DNA of 64,000 nucleotides from positions 62,001 through 126,000 of the forward strand of contig JADKBM010000004.1 of assembly GCA_016715115.1 (NCBI GenBank), in the 5' to 3' direction. This document shows, piece by piece, positions 8,052-19,228 of the stretch. Within the stretch, counting starts at the first letter, position 1, and each line of letters begins with the position of its first letter. The notes under the pieces are model-generated. The model was not told the origin of the DNA and did not search any database. It saw only the letters and a program-made list of their open reading frames with translations. Source of the DNA: Acidobacteriota bacterium (GTDB lineage: Bacteria > Acidobacteriota > Blastocatellia > Pyrinomonadales > Pyrinomonadaceae). Position numbers and translations under genes: made by a program.

Positions 8052-8969
8052 TCACTCGTTTTCGGCCAACTCATCTTTCGATTTATTGCGCACCCAAAAG
8101 GCCAAAATCATCGCACTCAGACCGAGCAGCGTCACGACGCCCGCGACTCGCAAAACTCTGAGGATCGACAGCCCGTATTTGCCCGTCGACGGATCGTAGT
8201 GGTAACAGTAAAGCATCAACTGTTCCGCGGCACCGCCGATCTTTCCGTCGGCCGACTCCATCAGCGCGAATTTGACGTCTTTCGGCGCGTAGTCGATCCC
8301 GTAAAGATATCGCGAAAGCCGGCCCTCGGGTGTGGTCACCATAATTCCGCCGGCGTGGGCGAACTGCTTCGACTCTTCGTCCCAAGCGTAATTGAATCCG
8401 ACGGCCTTGGTAACCTTGTCGATCTCGGCCTGCGTTCCGGTCAGAAAGTGCCAGCCGTTTTCCGATCCGGCGCGACCGTAACGCTTCAAATAGCTTTCCC
8501 GCTTGTTCTTCGCCAGCTCCGGGAGATCGTTCTCCCGCGCGTCGAAACTGATCGCGATGACGTCGAAGTCCTTGCCGACGTCCAGGGACAACCCCTTAAG
8601 CGTGCCCGTCAGTCCGTTCAACACCTCGTTGCAGAGCATCGGGCATTCGAAATAGACCAACGCCAGGATCGCCGGGCGGCCCTTTCCGAAGTATTCCTCG
8701 AGTTTGACCTCGCGTCCGTTTTCGTCCTTAAAGACGGCATCGACCGGCACCTGCTCGTTAAGCCTTTGCTCGATGCCGACGTTCTTCAGTGTCGGCGGCA
8801 AGCCGTTGCTCGTGACGTTCGACGTCGGGTCGTAAGTCTTCGGCGAGTAAAGCGGCGAGTTGTAATGCTCGATGCGCTGTGCCGAAACATTTGAAAAGAA
8901 CAAGAAAAGAACCAAAACCGCAAGAAGTTTCAGCCTTGATACTGCAAAAACCGGCGAACTTTCTCTCAT
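8052..8969 (-). CDS. SCO1/SenC family copper chaperone
   Basis: The product has 305 residues. An N-terminal signal peptide ends near SNVSA, then a thioredoxin-like domain follows. Its copper-binding CPMLC (CX3C, in YFECPMLCNEV) and a later candidate His in KQFAHAGGIMV match the SCO family. A membrane helix near the C-terminus (VAGVVTLLGLSAMILAF) anchors it, unlike classical Sco1 with an N-terminal anchor. The ATG at 8969 was chosen; a start at 9068 would overlap the upstream gene and hide the signal peptide. SCO proteins deliver copper to, or reduce, the CuA site of subunit II, and this gene sits immediately before ctaC. Confidence 0.9.
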   Translation of the reverse strand: MRESSPVFAVSRLKLLAVLVLFLFFSNVSAQRIEHYNSPLYSPKTYDPTSNVTSNGLPPTLKNVGIEQRLNEQVPVDAVFKDENGREVKLEEYFGKGRPAILALVYFECPMLCNEVLNGLTGTLKGLSLDVGKDFDVIAISFDARENDLPELAKNKRESYLKRYGRAGSENGWHFLTGTQAEIDKVTKAVGFNYAWDEESKQFAHAGGIMVTTPEGRLSRYLYGIDYAPKDVKFALMESADGKIGGAAEQLMLYCYHYDPSTGKYGLSILRVLRVAGVVTLLGLSAMILAFWVRNKSKDELAENE

Positions 8970-9000
8970 AAAACTACCTGCCCCGGCGGGGCTCACTGCG

Positions 9001-9543
9001 TTAGCGGATCCGTTCGGTCCGCGTGCGTCCGGCGCTGGCCCCGGATACGAATGTGCGCGCCTCCTCAAGAGCTTTCTCGGCCGATTCTCCCGACCGTGCC
9101 TTCAGGTTCTCTTTGAGGATCGCTTCCTTGGCATCCTTGACGGGCAAAGTGACGATGGTTTCCTTGCCGTCCTTGACGACCTTCTGACCTTCTTCGGTCT
9201 GCTTTTGCCAGATCTTCTGAAGCTCCCAATACTCGGATTGCGGCGGCTTGAGCTCAAGATTTATGCGGCCGTTCGGGCCGTCGATGCCGAATCCCGGCGC
9301 CGCCTGAACGCGCGGTTCGGGCGGAAGTTTCTCCTCTTTCGTAAGCGCCAGCGGATTCCGGTTCTTGTCGTCGGCCGCCTTTTTGTCGTCTTCCATAACG
9401 ATCTGCAACGCCCACATCAGACCGAACGTCACAACGATCAGAAGGAAGAGCCCGATCGAAAAATAAACGATCTGACGCATCCCGACCTCGTTCGGTTCAT
9501 ACGGCTTGTCAAAGTCAGCCACAGTTTTTTCGTGCTTTGCCAT
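9001..9543 (-). CDS. Single-pass membrane protein of the act-cta cluster
   Basis: The product has 180 residues with one membrane helix at about 23-46 (IVYFSIGLFLLIVVTFGLMWAL). A soluble, charged, Pro-containing periplasmic part follows, with a GIDGPNGRINLELKPPQSEYWEL segment. Proteins of this type are often found at this position between actF and the oxidase genes, but I know of no proven function. The ATG at 9543 was chosen because the 29 codons above it are translated from a heptamer array. It may be an assembly factor or an accessory subunit; that is inference from context only. Confidence 0.7.
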   Translation of the reverse strand: MAKHEKTVADFDKPYEPNEVGMRQIVYFSIGLFLLIVVTFGLMWALQIVMEDDKKAADDKNRNPLALTKEEKLPPEPRVQAAPGFGIDGPNGRINLELKPPQSEYWELQKIWQKQTEEGQKVVKDGKETIVTLPVKDAKEAILKENLKARSGESAEKALEEARTFVSGASAGRTRTERIR

Positions 9544-9699
9544 AAGTCCATTTTGGATCTTTGATTTTGGATCTTTGAACAGGGTCTCCAAACGGCCGCC
9601 GTCCCCCAAAACCGAAATCAAAAATCTCAAGCCCCTCTTTTTAAGATCGACTAATCGATTCTTCTATGATCCGCGATCCGGAATCGCAGTTCAAAAATC
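9544..9699. repeat. Heptamer arrays between actF and the next gene
   Basis: 9545-9580 reads as 7-base units (agtccat, tttggat, ctttgat, tttggat, ctttgaa). 9604-9631 holds units such as cgaaatc, aaaaatc, tcaagcc. 9667-9699 continues with gatccgc, gatccgg, aatcgca, gttcaaa, aatctca, reaching the actF stop codon. The whole 156-base gap is made of such units plus short spacers. Confidence 0.75.
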
Positions 9700-10914
9700 T
9701 CAATGACCTTTCCCGTGGTCGATCGCGTTTTCAAGAAACGGATCCATTATCGGAACAAGCGGACGTTTCATCAGTTGCGTAAAGAAGTACGCGACCCAGA
9801 TTCCGCCGATGCCGATGACGGCCGCGAAATCCATCCAACTAACGTGAAATCCTGAGCCGCCGTGTCCGCCGCCGACGGTCGGGCTCGGCGCGATGTGGTA
9901 GAACATATCGACCGAACGCATCGCGAGAATGAAGACGGCCATAATCGCCAGCCACTTCGCGTTTCGCTTGAGATCGCGCGAAAGCAGGATGATGAACGGA
10001 AACGCGAAGTGGAACAGGATCAGGACCAGTCCGACCACGCCCCATCCATCCTTCATTCGCTTCAGATACCAAGGCGTCTCTTCGGGGATGTTGCCCGACC
10101 AAATGATCAGGAACTGGGAGAGGTTGAAATACGTCCAGACCATCACGAGCGCGAGCATCAGCTTGCCGATATCGTGGAAATGACGTTTTCCGATGACGCG
10201 GTTCATCGGTTCTTTGTCCGAAAGGTACGCGAGTATGACAACCGCGAAACAGAAGCAGCTCAGCGCCCATCCCGCGATGTAAAGAAAACCCCAGATCGTC
10301 GAGAACCAATGCGGATCGAGGGTCATTGTCCAATCGATCGCCGCGAAACTCACAACGAGCGCGAAGACCACGATGCCCGGCCCCGAAAACGCGGTCGAAG
10401 TTCCGAGCAATTTAGCCGAATCTTCGTAGTTTTCGGTCTTGTCCTGCGCCAGCGACCATTTGTTCAGAAGCCACTGCATCACGATGAAGATCGCGAAATA
10501 GGCGACCGTTCGTCCGGCAAATCCGCCCCACGTCAGATACCAGCCGCGCGACGTCACGATCCTGTCCGTTCCGTGCATATGGCTCCATTCATAAAGCGAG
10601 CCGACGTACGCCAGGATCGGGATGAAGAGTATTGCCACCAGCGGCAGAGTCCGCGATCCGGCTTCGACCGTGCGTCGGATGACAACTGCCCAAGCGCCGC
10701 CCGTCACGTATTGGAGCATCAGCACGCCGAGGCTTCCGATCGCGATTCCGCCCCAGAACGTAAAGCCGAGAAGCCACGAACGAAGCGCTTGCTCACGGCT
10801 GTCGGGCGAGGTGATCATCACCGCAAGAACGACGACCGCAAGAATTCCCGCGCCGAGCGCGATGCTGCGATAACGATTTAGTTCGGCGGGAGCTTGATAA
10901 TTCGAGTCGCTCAT
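9700..10914 (-). CDS. actF: Alternative complex III membrane subunit ActF
   Basis: The product has 404 residues with about ten membrane helices. It is the second NrfD-like integral subunit of alternative complex III (quinol:cytochrome c/oxidase oxidoreductase). The signature regions are IPILAYVGSLYEWSH, ACIII-type DWTMTLDPHWFSTIWGFLY, and ERMKDGWG-like YLKRMKDGWG. It probably contributes to quinol binding and proton movement together with ActC. It starts only two bases after actE ends, so the two are translationally close. The name comes from family and gene order. Confidence 0.93.
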   Translation of the reverse strand: MSDSNYQAPAELNRYRSIALGAGILAVVVLAVMITSPDSREQALRSWLLGFTFWGGIAIGSLGVLMLQYVTGGAWAVVIRRTVEAGSRTLPLVAILFIPILAYVGSLYEWSHMHGTDRIVTSRGWYLTWGGFAGRTVAYFAIFIVMQWLLNKWSLAQDKTENYEDSAKLLGTSTAFSGPGIVVFALVVSFAAIDWTMTLDPHWFSTIWGFLYIAGWALSCFCFAVVILAYLSDKEPMNRVIGKRHFHDIGKLMLALVMVWTYFNLSQFLIIWSGNIPEETPWYLKRMKDGWGVVGLVLILFHFAFPFIILLSRDLKRNAKWLAIMAVFILAMRSVDMFYHIAPSPTVGGGHGGSGFHVSWMDFAAVIGIGGIWVAYFFTQLMKRPLVPIMDPFLENAIDHGKGH

Positions 10915-10916
10915 AA

Positions 10917-11645
<729 letters not shown>

Positions 11646-11652
11646 ACAGCGG

Positions 11653-12186
11653 TTAGTCTTCAACATCGAAAACCTCCTGCGGATTCAGCCCCTTCATAAA
11701 ACTCTTGGTGTCTTCGTAATCGAAATTGTCGTCTTCGCTTTCGATCAGCAAGAAGAACTTTTCGCGCATCGCGAGCGAAAAACGCTCGACGTTGAAGACC
11801 GGATGATATGGTGACGGGAGACCGTTCAAAAAGAGCATCCCGAAGACCGCCGTGAAGGCGGCGAAAAGAATCGTCAACTCATACGTCGGCGGAATGAAAG
11901 CCGGCAAACTGAAGTGTGGACGGCCGCCGACCGCGATCGGATATTCGATCACGTGCGTGTAGAACTGAAGTCCGAGTCCGGCGATAAGCCCGAGAATGCC
12001 GCCGCCGAACACGAGAAACGGAAGAATGCTCCGGCGAATCCCGAGCGCTTCGTCGATCTCATGCAGAGGAAACGGCGTGAACGCGTCAGTCTTGCGGTAG
12101 CCCGCGTCGCGAACCTGGCGCGCGGCATCGACGAGTTCGGTTGCCGAGTCGAATTCCGCCATCAATCCGTAAATTTTCTTTTCCAT
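11653..12186 (-). CDS. actD: Alternative complex III subunit ActD (DUF3341)
   Basis: The product has 177 residues. A cytoplasmic N-terminal part (IYGLMAEFDSATELVDAAR...GYRKTDAFTPFPLHEID) is diagnostic of DUF3341. Two membrane helices follow at about 50-75 and 95-120. ActD anchors to the membrane part of the complex; its exact role is not settled. ATG 12186 (MEKKIYG) was chosen as the start matching the family; it lies below a palindromic element. Gene order actC-actD-actE is canonical. Confidence 0.92.
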   Translation of the reverse strand: MEKKIYGLMAEFDSATELVDAARQVRDAGYRKTDAFTPFPLHEIDEALGIRRSILPFLVFGGGILGLIAGLGLQFYTHVIEYPIAVGGRPHFSLPAFIPPTYELTILFAAFTAVFGMLFLNGLPSPYHPVFNVERFSLAMREKFFLLIESEDDNFDYEDTKSFMKGLNPQEVFDVED

Positions 12187-12244
12187 AAACTCAAGTTCCG
12201 GAAATCCGAGGGACACTTTCCCTCATCTTTCATCCCTCAAACCA

Positions 12245-12336
12245 TTGTTTGCAGCCGTCCAACGCTGGCGGCTGAAAGCAACATGGGTGAGTTGTCCAAT
12301 ATCCAGCCGCGGGCTGTCAGGCCCGGCCGCAAACAA
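12245..12336. repeat. Imperfect palindromic element between actC and actD
   Basis: The ends ttgtttgcagccg (12245-12257) and cggccgcaaacaa (12324-12336) are inverted copies with one mismatch. The interior holds further inverted GC-rich pieces (gctggcggctg, cagccgcgggctg). The 92-base unit looks like a non-coding palindromic repeat (REP or MITE-like) and lies four bases from the actC stop codon. Confidence 0.65.
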
Positions 12337-12339
12337 CAG

Positions 12340-13791
<1,452 letters not shown>

Positions 13792-13854
13792 AACGATTGA
13801 TTGTCGCCTTGATCCGCTCGCCGACGTCGGTCGGCGGACGCTGATTCAAAAATC

Positions 13855-16800
13855 CTAATGTGCCGCCGTCTTCGACTCGCCGTCCTTCTTTTTCGGCGCG
13901 ACATAACCGGGCATTTCCTTGTTCTGATTCTTGAGTCCCGCCAAATAGGTCGTCCGCGGCTGCGTGTTGAGTTCGTTCAACAGATTGTAGTCACGACGGT
14001 CGGCTTTCAGTTTCGAAACTTTGCTCGACTTGTCGTTCAAGTCACCGAAAGCGATCGCTTCCGCCGGACACGCGGCTTGGCACGCCGTGACGACCTCACC
14101 GTCGCGGACCTTGCGCCCGTCCTTTTCGGCCTCGATGCGGGCCGCCGCGATGCGTTGCGTGCAGTAGGTGCATTTCTCCATAACCCCGCGCGACCGAACC
14201 GTAACTTCCGGATTGCGCATCAGTTTGAACTGCGCCGTGTCCCAATCCTGATAAAGCAGGAAGTTGAATCTTCGGACCTTGTACGGACAGTTGTTCGAAC
14301 AGTAACGGGTTCCGATGCAGCGGTTGTAAACCATATCGTTCAAACCTTCGACGCTGTGGACGGTGGCATGAACGGGACAGACGACCTCGCACGGGGCCTG
14401 CTCGCACTGCTGGCAGAGAACCGGTTGGAAATTCGGGCCTTCGGGCTTTTCAAGCGTGCCGCCGAAATAGGCGTCGACGCGCATCCAATGCATTTCGCGG
14501 CTCCGTTCGACCTGCTCCTTGCCGACGATCGGGATGTTGTTCTCCGACTGGCAAGCGATGACGCAGGCGTTGCAGCCGACGCAGCTGTTGAGATCGATCG
14601 CCATTCCCCAACGATGGTTTTCGGCATAGCCCTTTTCGAAGAGTTCCGGCTGATACATCGTTTTGTCGATCTCGTTGTGCTGCTCGCCGAGTTTTTCGTC
14701 GGCGTTGAACTCTTCGAGATCCCAGACGCGCAACAGATCGCGGCCTTCCATATTGAAGTGGATCTGCGTCGATGCGATCGTTGTCTGCTCGCCGGTCTTC
14801 GTGATCTCGCCGCTGCCGAAATACATCGCGTCGGACCTGCGCACGTCGTAGGCGTTGTAACCGAGATCGGTTCCGACACGGCCGGCTTTCGTGCGGCCGT
14901 AGCCAAGATAGATCGCGACCACATCGTCCGGCTGTCCGGGAGCGATCCAAACCGGCACCGGTTTCGAGATCTCGCCGCCCTGGAATTTAAGTTTGACGAG
15001 ATCGGAAAACATATTTCCGCCCTTCGAATTGATGAAGGCGGTCGGACGTTCTCCGCCGGAAAACTCATCCGCGTCGTTGCCGCGATTAAGACCGAGTTTC
15101 GCGGCCGTTTTCGGGCTCACGAGCGCGACGTTTTCCCAGGTGATCTTGGTCAGCGGATTCGGCAACTCCTGAAGCCATCCGTTATTGGTGAACCGGCCGT
15201 CGTAAACGCTAGGATCCGGCAGGATCGAGATCTCGATCGCCCCCGCACCTGACGTTGCCGGTACAGCCTGCCCCATAAACGCCGGGTTGACCTTGACTTC
15301 CTTAACCGCGGCCTGCGAGTTCGGAACGACGCCGTCGTGAACGATCCGGCGCCAGTTCTGATCGAAGGCCTTCGCACCGGCCGGCGCCGCAGTCGTCGGC
15401 GACGGAGTTGCCGCCGGGGCCGTCTTCGCGGCCGGGGCAACCGGCGTTTCGACCTTGGCTTCGGTCTTCGGCTCGGTCTTCCCGTCGGTCTTCGCTTCGG
15501 TCTTCTCGACCGCAACCGGTTTGACCGCCATATTCAGCGTCTGCTTCTGCCAATACTCACGAACGATGTCGTAATCCTTCTTCTCGAAGTTCTCCTTGAA
15601 GAACAATTGAAGAACTTCGTGCGCGCTTTTGCCGCTGTAAAGCGGATCGATCAGCGGCTGAACGATCGAAACGGTTCCGTCATAGGCGCGCGTATCGCTC
15701 CAGCCTTCAAGGAAATGCTTTTCGCCGACGTGCCACTGGCAAAGTTCTGCGGTTTCATCACGATAGCGTCCGAGATGAACGCGGTACGGTATCTTGTTGA
15801 GCCGTTCGGCGTTCAGTTTGAGGTCCGCCGGTGTGTTATAGACCGGGTTGCCGCCGAAAACGACGAGCATCTTGACCACGCCGGCATCGATGTCTTTGAC
15901 AAGTTCGCGCAACCCTTCGATCTGAAGCGTTTCAGCATTCGCCTGCGTCGGTTCGGTGTAAACGACCGTTTTGCCGACGTTTCCGAGCGTTTCATTGATC
16001 GCGTGAGCGATCGCGTGGACCGCCGCCGGCTGATTATCGCCGACGACCACGAGCGATTTTCCGGCATGCTCCTTGAGATCCTTCGCCATCGGCGCGATCC
16101 AGTCGGCAAACTCGGCCAGGTTCGACGTTGCGCCGGCGACTCCGACCGCCTTTGCAACCGCCTTTGCGATCTCGGTCATCTGGCTCGGCTTGACGGCCAG
16201 ACGATGATCCGCTTTGGCGCCCGTCAGCGACATCGTTGTCTCAACCGCGTAGAGCCGGTTGATGTGTTTCTTTTCTTCGGACCACGCGCGGCTTTTCGCG
16301 AAATCCTTGATGTAGCGAATGTTGAATCCGGAGAAAATATCTGCGTCGAGCGTCAGGACACGCTCGGCCTGATCGAACTTGTAAACCGTGTTGACCGCCG
16401 AACCGAAGGCCAGTTTGGCGCCGGCGACGACGTTGTCCTTGTTGAGCGGTTCATACTGATACCATTTCGCATTCGGAAGCTCGGTTTTGAGCTGGTTGAA
16501 CTGTGCGATGAGCGTCGGGGATGAAATCGTCTCGGTCAGGAATCTGACGCCGGCACCGCCATTCGCGCGATTGTCTTCGACCTTCACGCGGACGTCATTC
16601 ATAAACGCCTGCCAGGTCTTCGGCTCGCCGCGATTGACGATCTCCTGAGAACGATCGGGGTCATAGAGATCGAGCAAAGCGGCCTGGGTCAGAACATCGG
16701 TCGAGCCGAGGCTTCCCGGATGCTCGGGATTGCCTTCGAGTTTCGTGGGACGCCCCTCGTTCGAGCGCGCCAGCAACCCGTTTCCGACGCCGCCGAGCGT

Positions 16801-17124
16801 CATCGCAGTCGCGTAGTACATCGGTTTTCCTGGAACCAATCCTTCCGGCTGATTGACGTACGGCACGATCTTCTCGGTCGGCTGGATGACGCATCCGGAG
16901 AGCCCCGCAAGTGCGAGCGAAGCGCCCATCACCTTGATGAAGTTTCGGCGGCTGACCGAACTGTCCCATTCCTCTGCCTGCGCCGGATACTCGTATTTGA
17001 CGAATTCTTCGAATTCGGGCGCGTCGACAAACTCTTCGACGCTCCGCCAATACTCTTTTCCGTTCTGCTGAAGAATGCGTTCCTTCAACTGTGCAAAGTT
17101 AGTTTTACTGTCTTTGCTCAACAT
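13855..17124 (-). CDS. actB: Alternative complex III Fe-S/molybdopterin-like subunit ActB
   Basis: The product has 1089 residues. A twin-arginine-like segment (SRRNFIKVMGASLALAGLSGC, arginines 59-60, cysteine 78) directs export of the folded protein and suggests lipid anchoring. Residues of about 100-800 are molybdopterin-oxidoreductase-like, but this subunit carries no cofactor in characterised complexes. An Ala/Pro/Lys/Thr-rich linker interrupts it near 540-590. The C-terminal ferredoxin part has four cysteine clusters: CVGCNACVIAC, CQQCEQAPCEVVC, CIGTRYCSNNC, and CTYC with CQAAC. It relays electrons between quinol site and haems. It lies 72 bases below actA and 63 bases above actC. Confidence 0.96.
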   Translation of the reverse strand: MLSKDSKTNFAQLKERILQQNGKEYWRSVEEFVDAPEFEEFVKYEYPAQAEEWDSSVSRRNFIKVMGASLALAGLSGCVIQPTEKIVPYVNQPEGLVPGKPMYYATAMTLGGVGNGLLARSNEGRPTKLEGNPEHPGSLGSTDVLTQAALLDLYDPDRSQEIVNRGEPKTWQAFMNDVRVKVEDNRANGGAGVRFLTETISSPTLIAQFNQLKTELPNAKWYQYEPLNKDNVVAGAKLAFGSAVNTVYKFDQAERVLTLDADIFSGFNIRYIKDFAKSRAWSEEKKHINRLYAVETTMSLTGAKADHRLAVKPSQMTEIAKAVAKAVGVAGATSNLAEFADWIAPMAKDLKEHAGKSLVVVGDNQPAAVHAIAHAINETLGNVGKTVVYTEPTQANAETLQIEGLRELVKDIDAGVVKMLVVFGGNPVYNTPADLKLNAERLNKIPYRVHLGRYRDETAELCQWHVGEKHFLEGWSDTRAYDGTVSIVQPLIDPLYSGKSAHEVLQLFFKENFEKKDYDIVREYWQKQTLNMAVKPVAVEKTEAKTDGKTEPKTEAKVETPVAPAAKTAPAATPSPTTAAPAGAKAFDQNWRRIVHDGVVPNSQAAVKEVKVNPAFMGQAVPATSGAGAIEISILPDPSVYDGRFTNNGWLQELPNPLTKITWENVALVSPKTAAKLGLNRGNDADEFSGGERPTAFINSKGGNMFSDLVKLKFQGGEISKPVPVWIAPGQPDDVVAIYLGYGRTKAGRVGTDLGYNAYDVRRSDAMYFGSGEITKTGEQTTIASTQIHFNMEGRDLLRVWDLEEFNADEKLGEQHNEIDKTMYQPELFEKGYAENHRWGMAIDLNSCVGCNACVIACQSENNIPIVGKEQVERSREMHWMRVDAYFGGTLEKPEGPNFQPVLCQQCEQAPCEVVCPVHATVHSVEGLNDMVYNRCIGTRYCSNNCPYKVRRFNFLLYQDWDTAQFKLMRNPEVTVRSRGVMEKCTYCTQRIAAARIEAEKDGRKVRDGEVVTACQAACPAEAIAFGDLNDKSSKVSKLKADRRDYNLLNELNTQPRTTYLAGLKNQNKEMPGYVAPKKKDGESKTAAH

Positions 17125-17196
17125 TTATTTTTGATCCCTCGATTATTTTTGCTAACCAAAATGGCTCGGCCGATACGAAATCAGCAACTCACAACT

Positions 17197-17859
17197 CTAA
17201 CGATGACACGTCGAACAGCTCGTCATAAATTCCTTGCTGCGCAATTTCTTGATCGTTTCGGCGACTTCCTTTTCCTGCTCCGGCGTTATGTCGTCCTTGT
17301 TCCAGGCGGTGTTGAAGATCTCTGCTTTCGGACGAATATTCGGCCCCGGATCCCGATGGCACGCGAGACACCATTCCATCTGAAGCGTGTTCTGTTGGTA
17401 AACGCTCGCCATATTCGCAATGTCGCCGTGACACGACGCGCACCCGACTCCCTTCGCGACGTGTATGCTGTGATTGAAATAGGCAAATTCGGGAAGGTCG
17501 TGAACGCGGACCCATTCGATCGGTTTGTTGTCGCGGAAGCTCGCGCGAACCGGTTCCAGATACGGGCTGTCCGCCCAGATCTGCGTGTGGCAGTTCATAC
17601 AGGTTTGCGTCGGCGGCATTCCGGCCGACGATGAAGTTTCAACCGCAGTGTGACAGTAGCGGCAATCGATGCCGTCATCGCCGACGTGGTGCTTGTGGCT
17701 GAACTGTACGGGCTGCGGCCGCTCGAGCCCTTGATTTGTCAGGTATGACGACCGAGCGATCTGCGTGTACGCGTAAAACGCGAGGCCGCCCGCAATAATT
17801 GCAACGAAAATACTTGCCTTGGCAATGTTATTCGCTCCGCGATGAAAGATCTGTCCCAT
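17197..17859 (-). CDS. actA: Alternative complex III pentahaem cytochrome c ActA
   Basis: The product has 220 residues. One N-terminal membrane helix (about 12-32) is followed by a periplasmic domain with five CXXCH haem sites: CRYCH, CMNCH, CASCH, CLACH and CSTCH. Five haems is the number known for ActA. It is the electron-carrying periplasmic subunit and the first gene of the cluster, so the operon promoter should lie in the 264 bases upstream, where I could not single out a clear -35/-10 pair. Confidence 0.95.
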   Translation of the reverse strand: MGQIFHRGANNIAKASIFVAIIAGGLAFYAYTQIARSSYLTNQGLERPQPVQFSHKHHVGDDGIDCRYCHTAVETSSSAGMPPTQTCMNCHTQIWADSPYLEPVRASFRDNKPIEWVRVHDLPEFAYFNHSIHVAKGVGCASCHGDIANMASVYQQNTLQMEWCLACHRDPGPNIRPKAEIFNTAWNKDDITPEQEKEVAETIKKLRSKEFMTSCSTCHR

Positions 17860-18123
17860 TATGTTTCCTTGTCCGGGTGTCTGCTAAATTAAACCTCGGC
17901 CATCCCAAATCTTGCGATTTGGGAAAAGCCCGAACCTTTTTTACCTTTTTTAAGAAGAACCGCTACCGATCTTGGTATCTTTGCGTCAACGCAAACTCAA
18001 AAAGTCAGCGGATGGACGCAATCAGAATTTGTTAGGATACGTACCTCTAGCCCCTTTCTGCAACGATCAAGCAAATAAGTTTAGCTGATAAGGAAAATTA
18101 ATCCTTCAAATGTTCTAAATTTA

Positions 18124-19047
18124 TTACAACGTTTTCGACAATAATGCAACTCCGATAGCCGCCGCCTCGACGCCGAGTTTTCCGGGAACGATCGTGGTCT
18201 TCTCAAACGAAGGCTTGAAGGAGAACTCACCGGCACGCATCATGATCCCTTCGATCAATGTTTGATCGGCGTCCGCGATCTCGCCGCCGATAACGATGTG
18301 TTCGACGTCGAGCAGATTGATCACATCCGCGATCGCCGTTCCAACGTAGCGGCCGGTTCTCTGCAGCATCAAGTGCGCAAAATCGTCTCCATTCTTCGCG
18401 GCGAGCACCACGTCCGCAACGGTTATCTCATCCTCCGAAACCTTTCCGAGCGACGACGTGCTGTCCTGATGAAAACGTTGCCGCGTCCGCCGGATGATAT
18501 TCGTCGCCGACGCCACGTCCTCGAGCCGCGTGCCGTCTTCGTCAATCGCAAGAAAACCGAACTCACCGGCAAATCCCGATTCACCGTGCCAGATCTTGCC
18601 GTCGAGAATGAGCGCGCCTCCGACACCGGTTCCGAGCGTCACGTAGAACATATTTCGGCTATCGCGTCCGGCCCCAAACGAAAACTCTCCGAAGCCGGCC
18701 GCATTCGCATCGTTTTCGATCAGAACCTTGAGCCGGGTCTTCGCTTCAAGCTCGCCGAGAACGTCGATACCATGGAGATCGGGGAAGTAAGATGAAAAAG
18801 CGATTCGCCGGCTATCACGGTGGATCAGCCCCGGAAACGTGATGCCTATCCGATCAAACGTCCCGAACTTCGAACGCAACTCATTGATAAACCCGACGAT
18901 CTGGGGAAGAACGTCGTTTCCGCGAATCAGAGGCGCGGCGTGCGCTTCAACGATCGCGCCGTCAGCGCCGATGCAAACTGCGCGGAGCGTCGAAGTGGTA
19001 ACCTCGACCCCAACAGCATTTTCCGTATTGTTATCAGGGAAGCTCAT
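18124..19047 (-). CDS. ROK family sugar kinase-like protein lacking the zinc motif
   Basis: The product has 307 residues. It has the ROK fold: an N-terminal strand with GVEVTTSTLRAVCIG, the NDANAAGFGEFSFGAG segment with a catalytic-type Asp, YVTLGTGVGGALILDG, and HGESGFAGEFG, which corresponds to the GExGH region. ROK glucokinases normally continue with a CXCGXXGC zinc site. Here the stretch is FGFLAIDEDGTRLEDVAS with no cysteine, and the usual GH histidine is Phe. It may therefore be a degenerate kinase or act on another sugar. ATG 19047 is preceded by an AGGA element. It is divergent from the DedA gene. Family call firm, activity uncertain. Confidence 0.85.
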   Translation of the reverse strand: MSFPDNNTENAVGVEVTTSTLRAVCIGADGAIVEAHAAPLIRGNDVLPQIVGFINELRSKFGTFDRIGITFPGLIHRDSRRIAFSSYFPDLHGIDVLGELEAKTRLKVLIENDANAAGFGEFSFGAGRDSRNMFYVTLGTGVGGALILDGKIWHGESGFAGEFGFLAIDEDGTRLEDVASATNIIRRTRQRFHQDSTSSLGKVSEDEITVADVVLAAKNGDDFAHLMLQRTGRYVGTAIADVINLLDVEHIVIGGEIADADQTLIEGIMMRAGEFSFKPSFEKTTIVPGKLGVEAAAIGVALLSKTL

Positions 19048-19228
19048 TAATAATCCTGGCCGTGAACAGCGGTTTAGCAGAAAACTACCGCGATTTTAGA
19101 CAGTTGCCGGAGAAGTGTCAAACTTGATCCGTGATTTGAATTGTCCGCGCGGCGAGGCGTTGACGGAACCACGTTTGGACGTTACTCTCTTCATAAGTCC
19201 GCCGAAAATTCACGTTTCCCGTTTTTGT

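Noticed and set aside
14340..15068. Several long alternative frames inside actB, ctaD, hyuA and the purB region
   Set aside because: Arg/Ser/Asp-rich shadow frames of GC-rich coding sequence, without ribosome sites.
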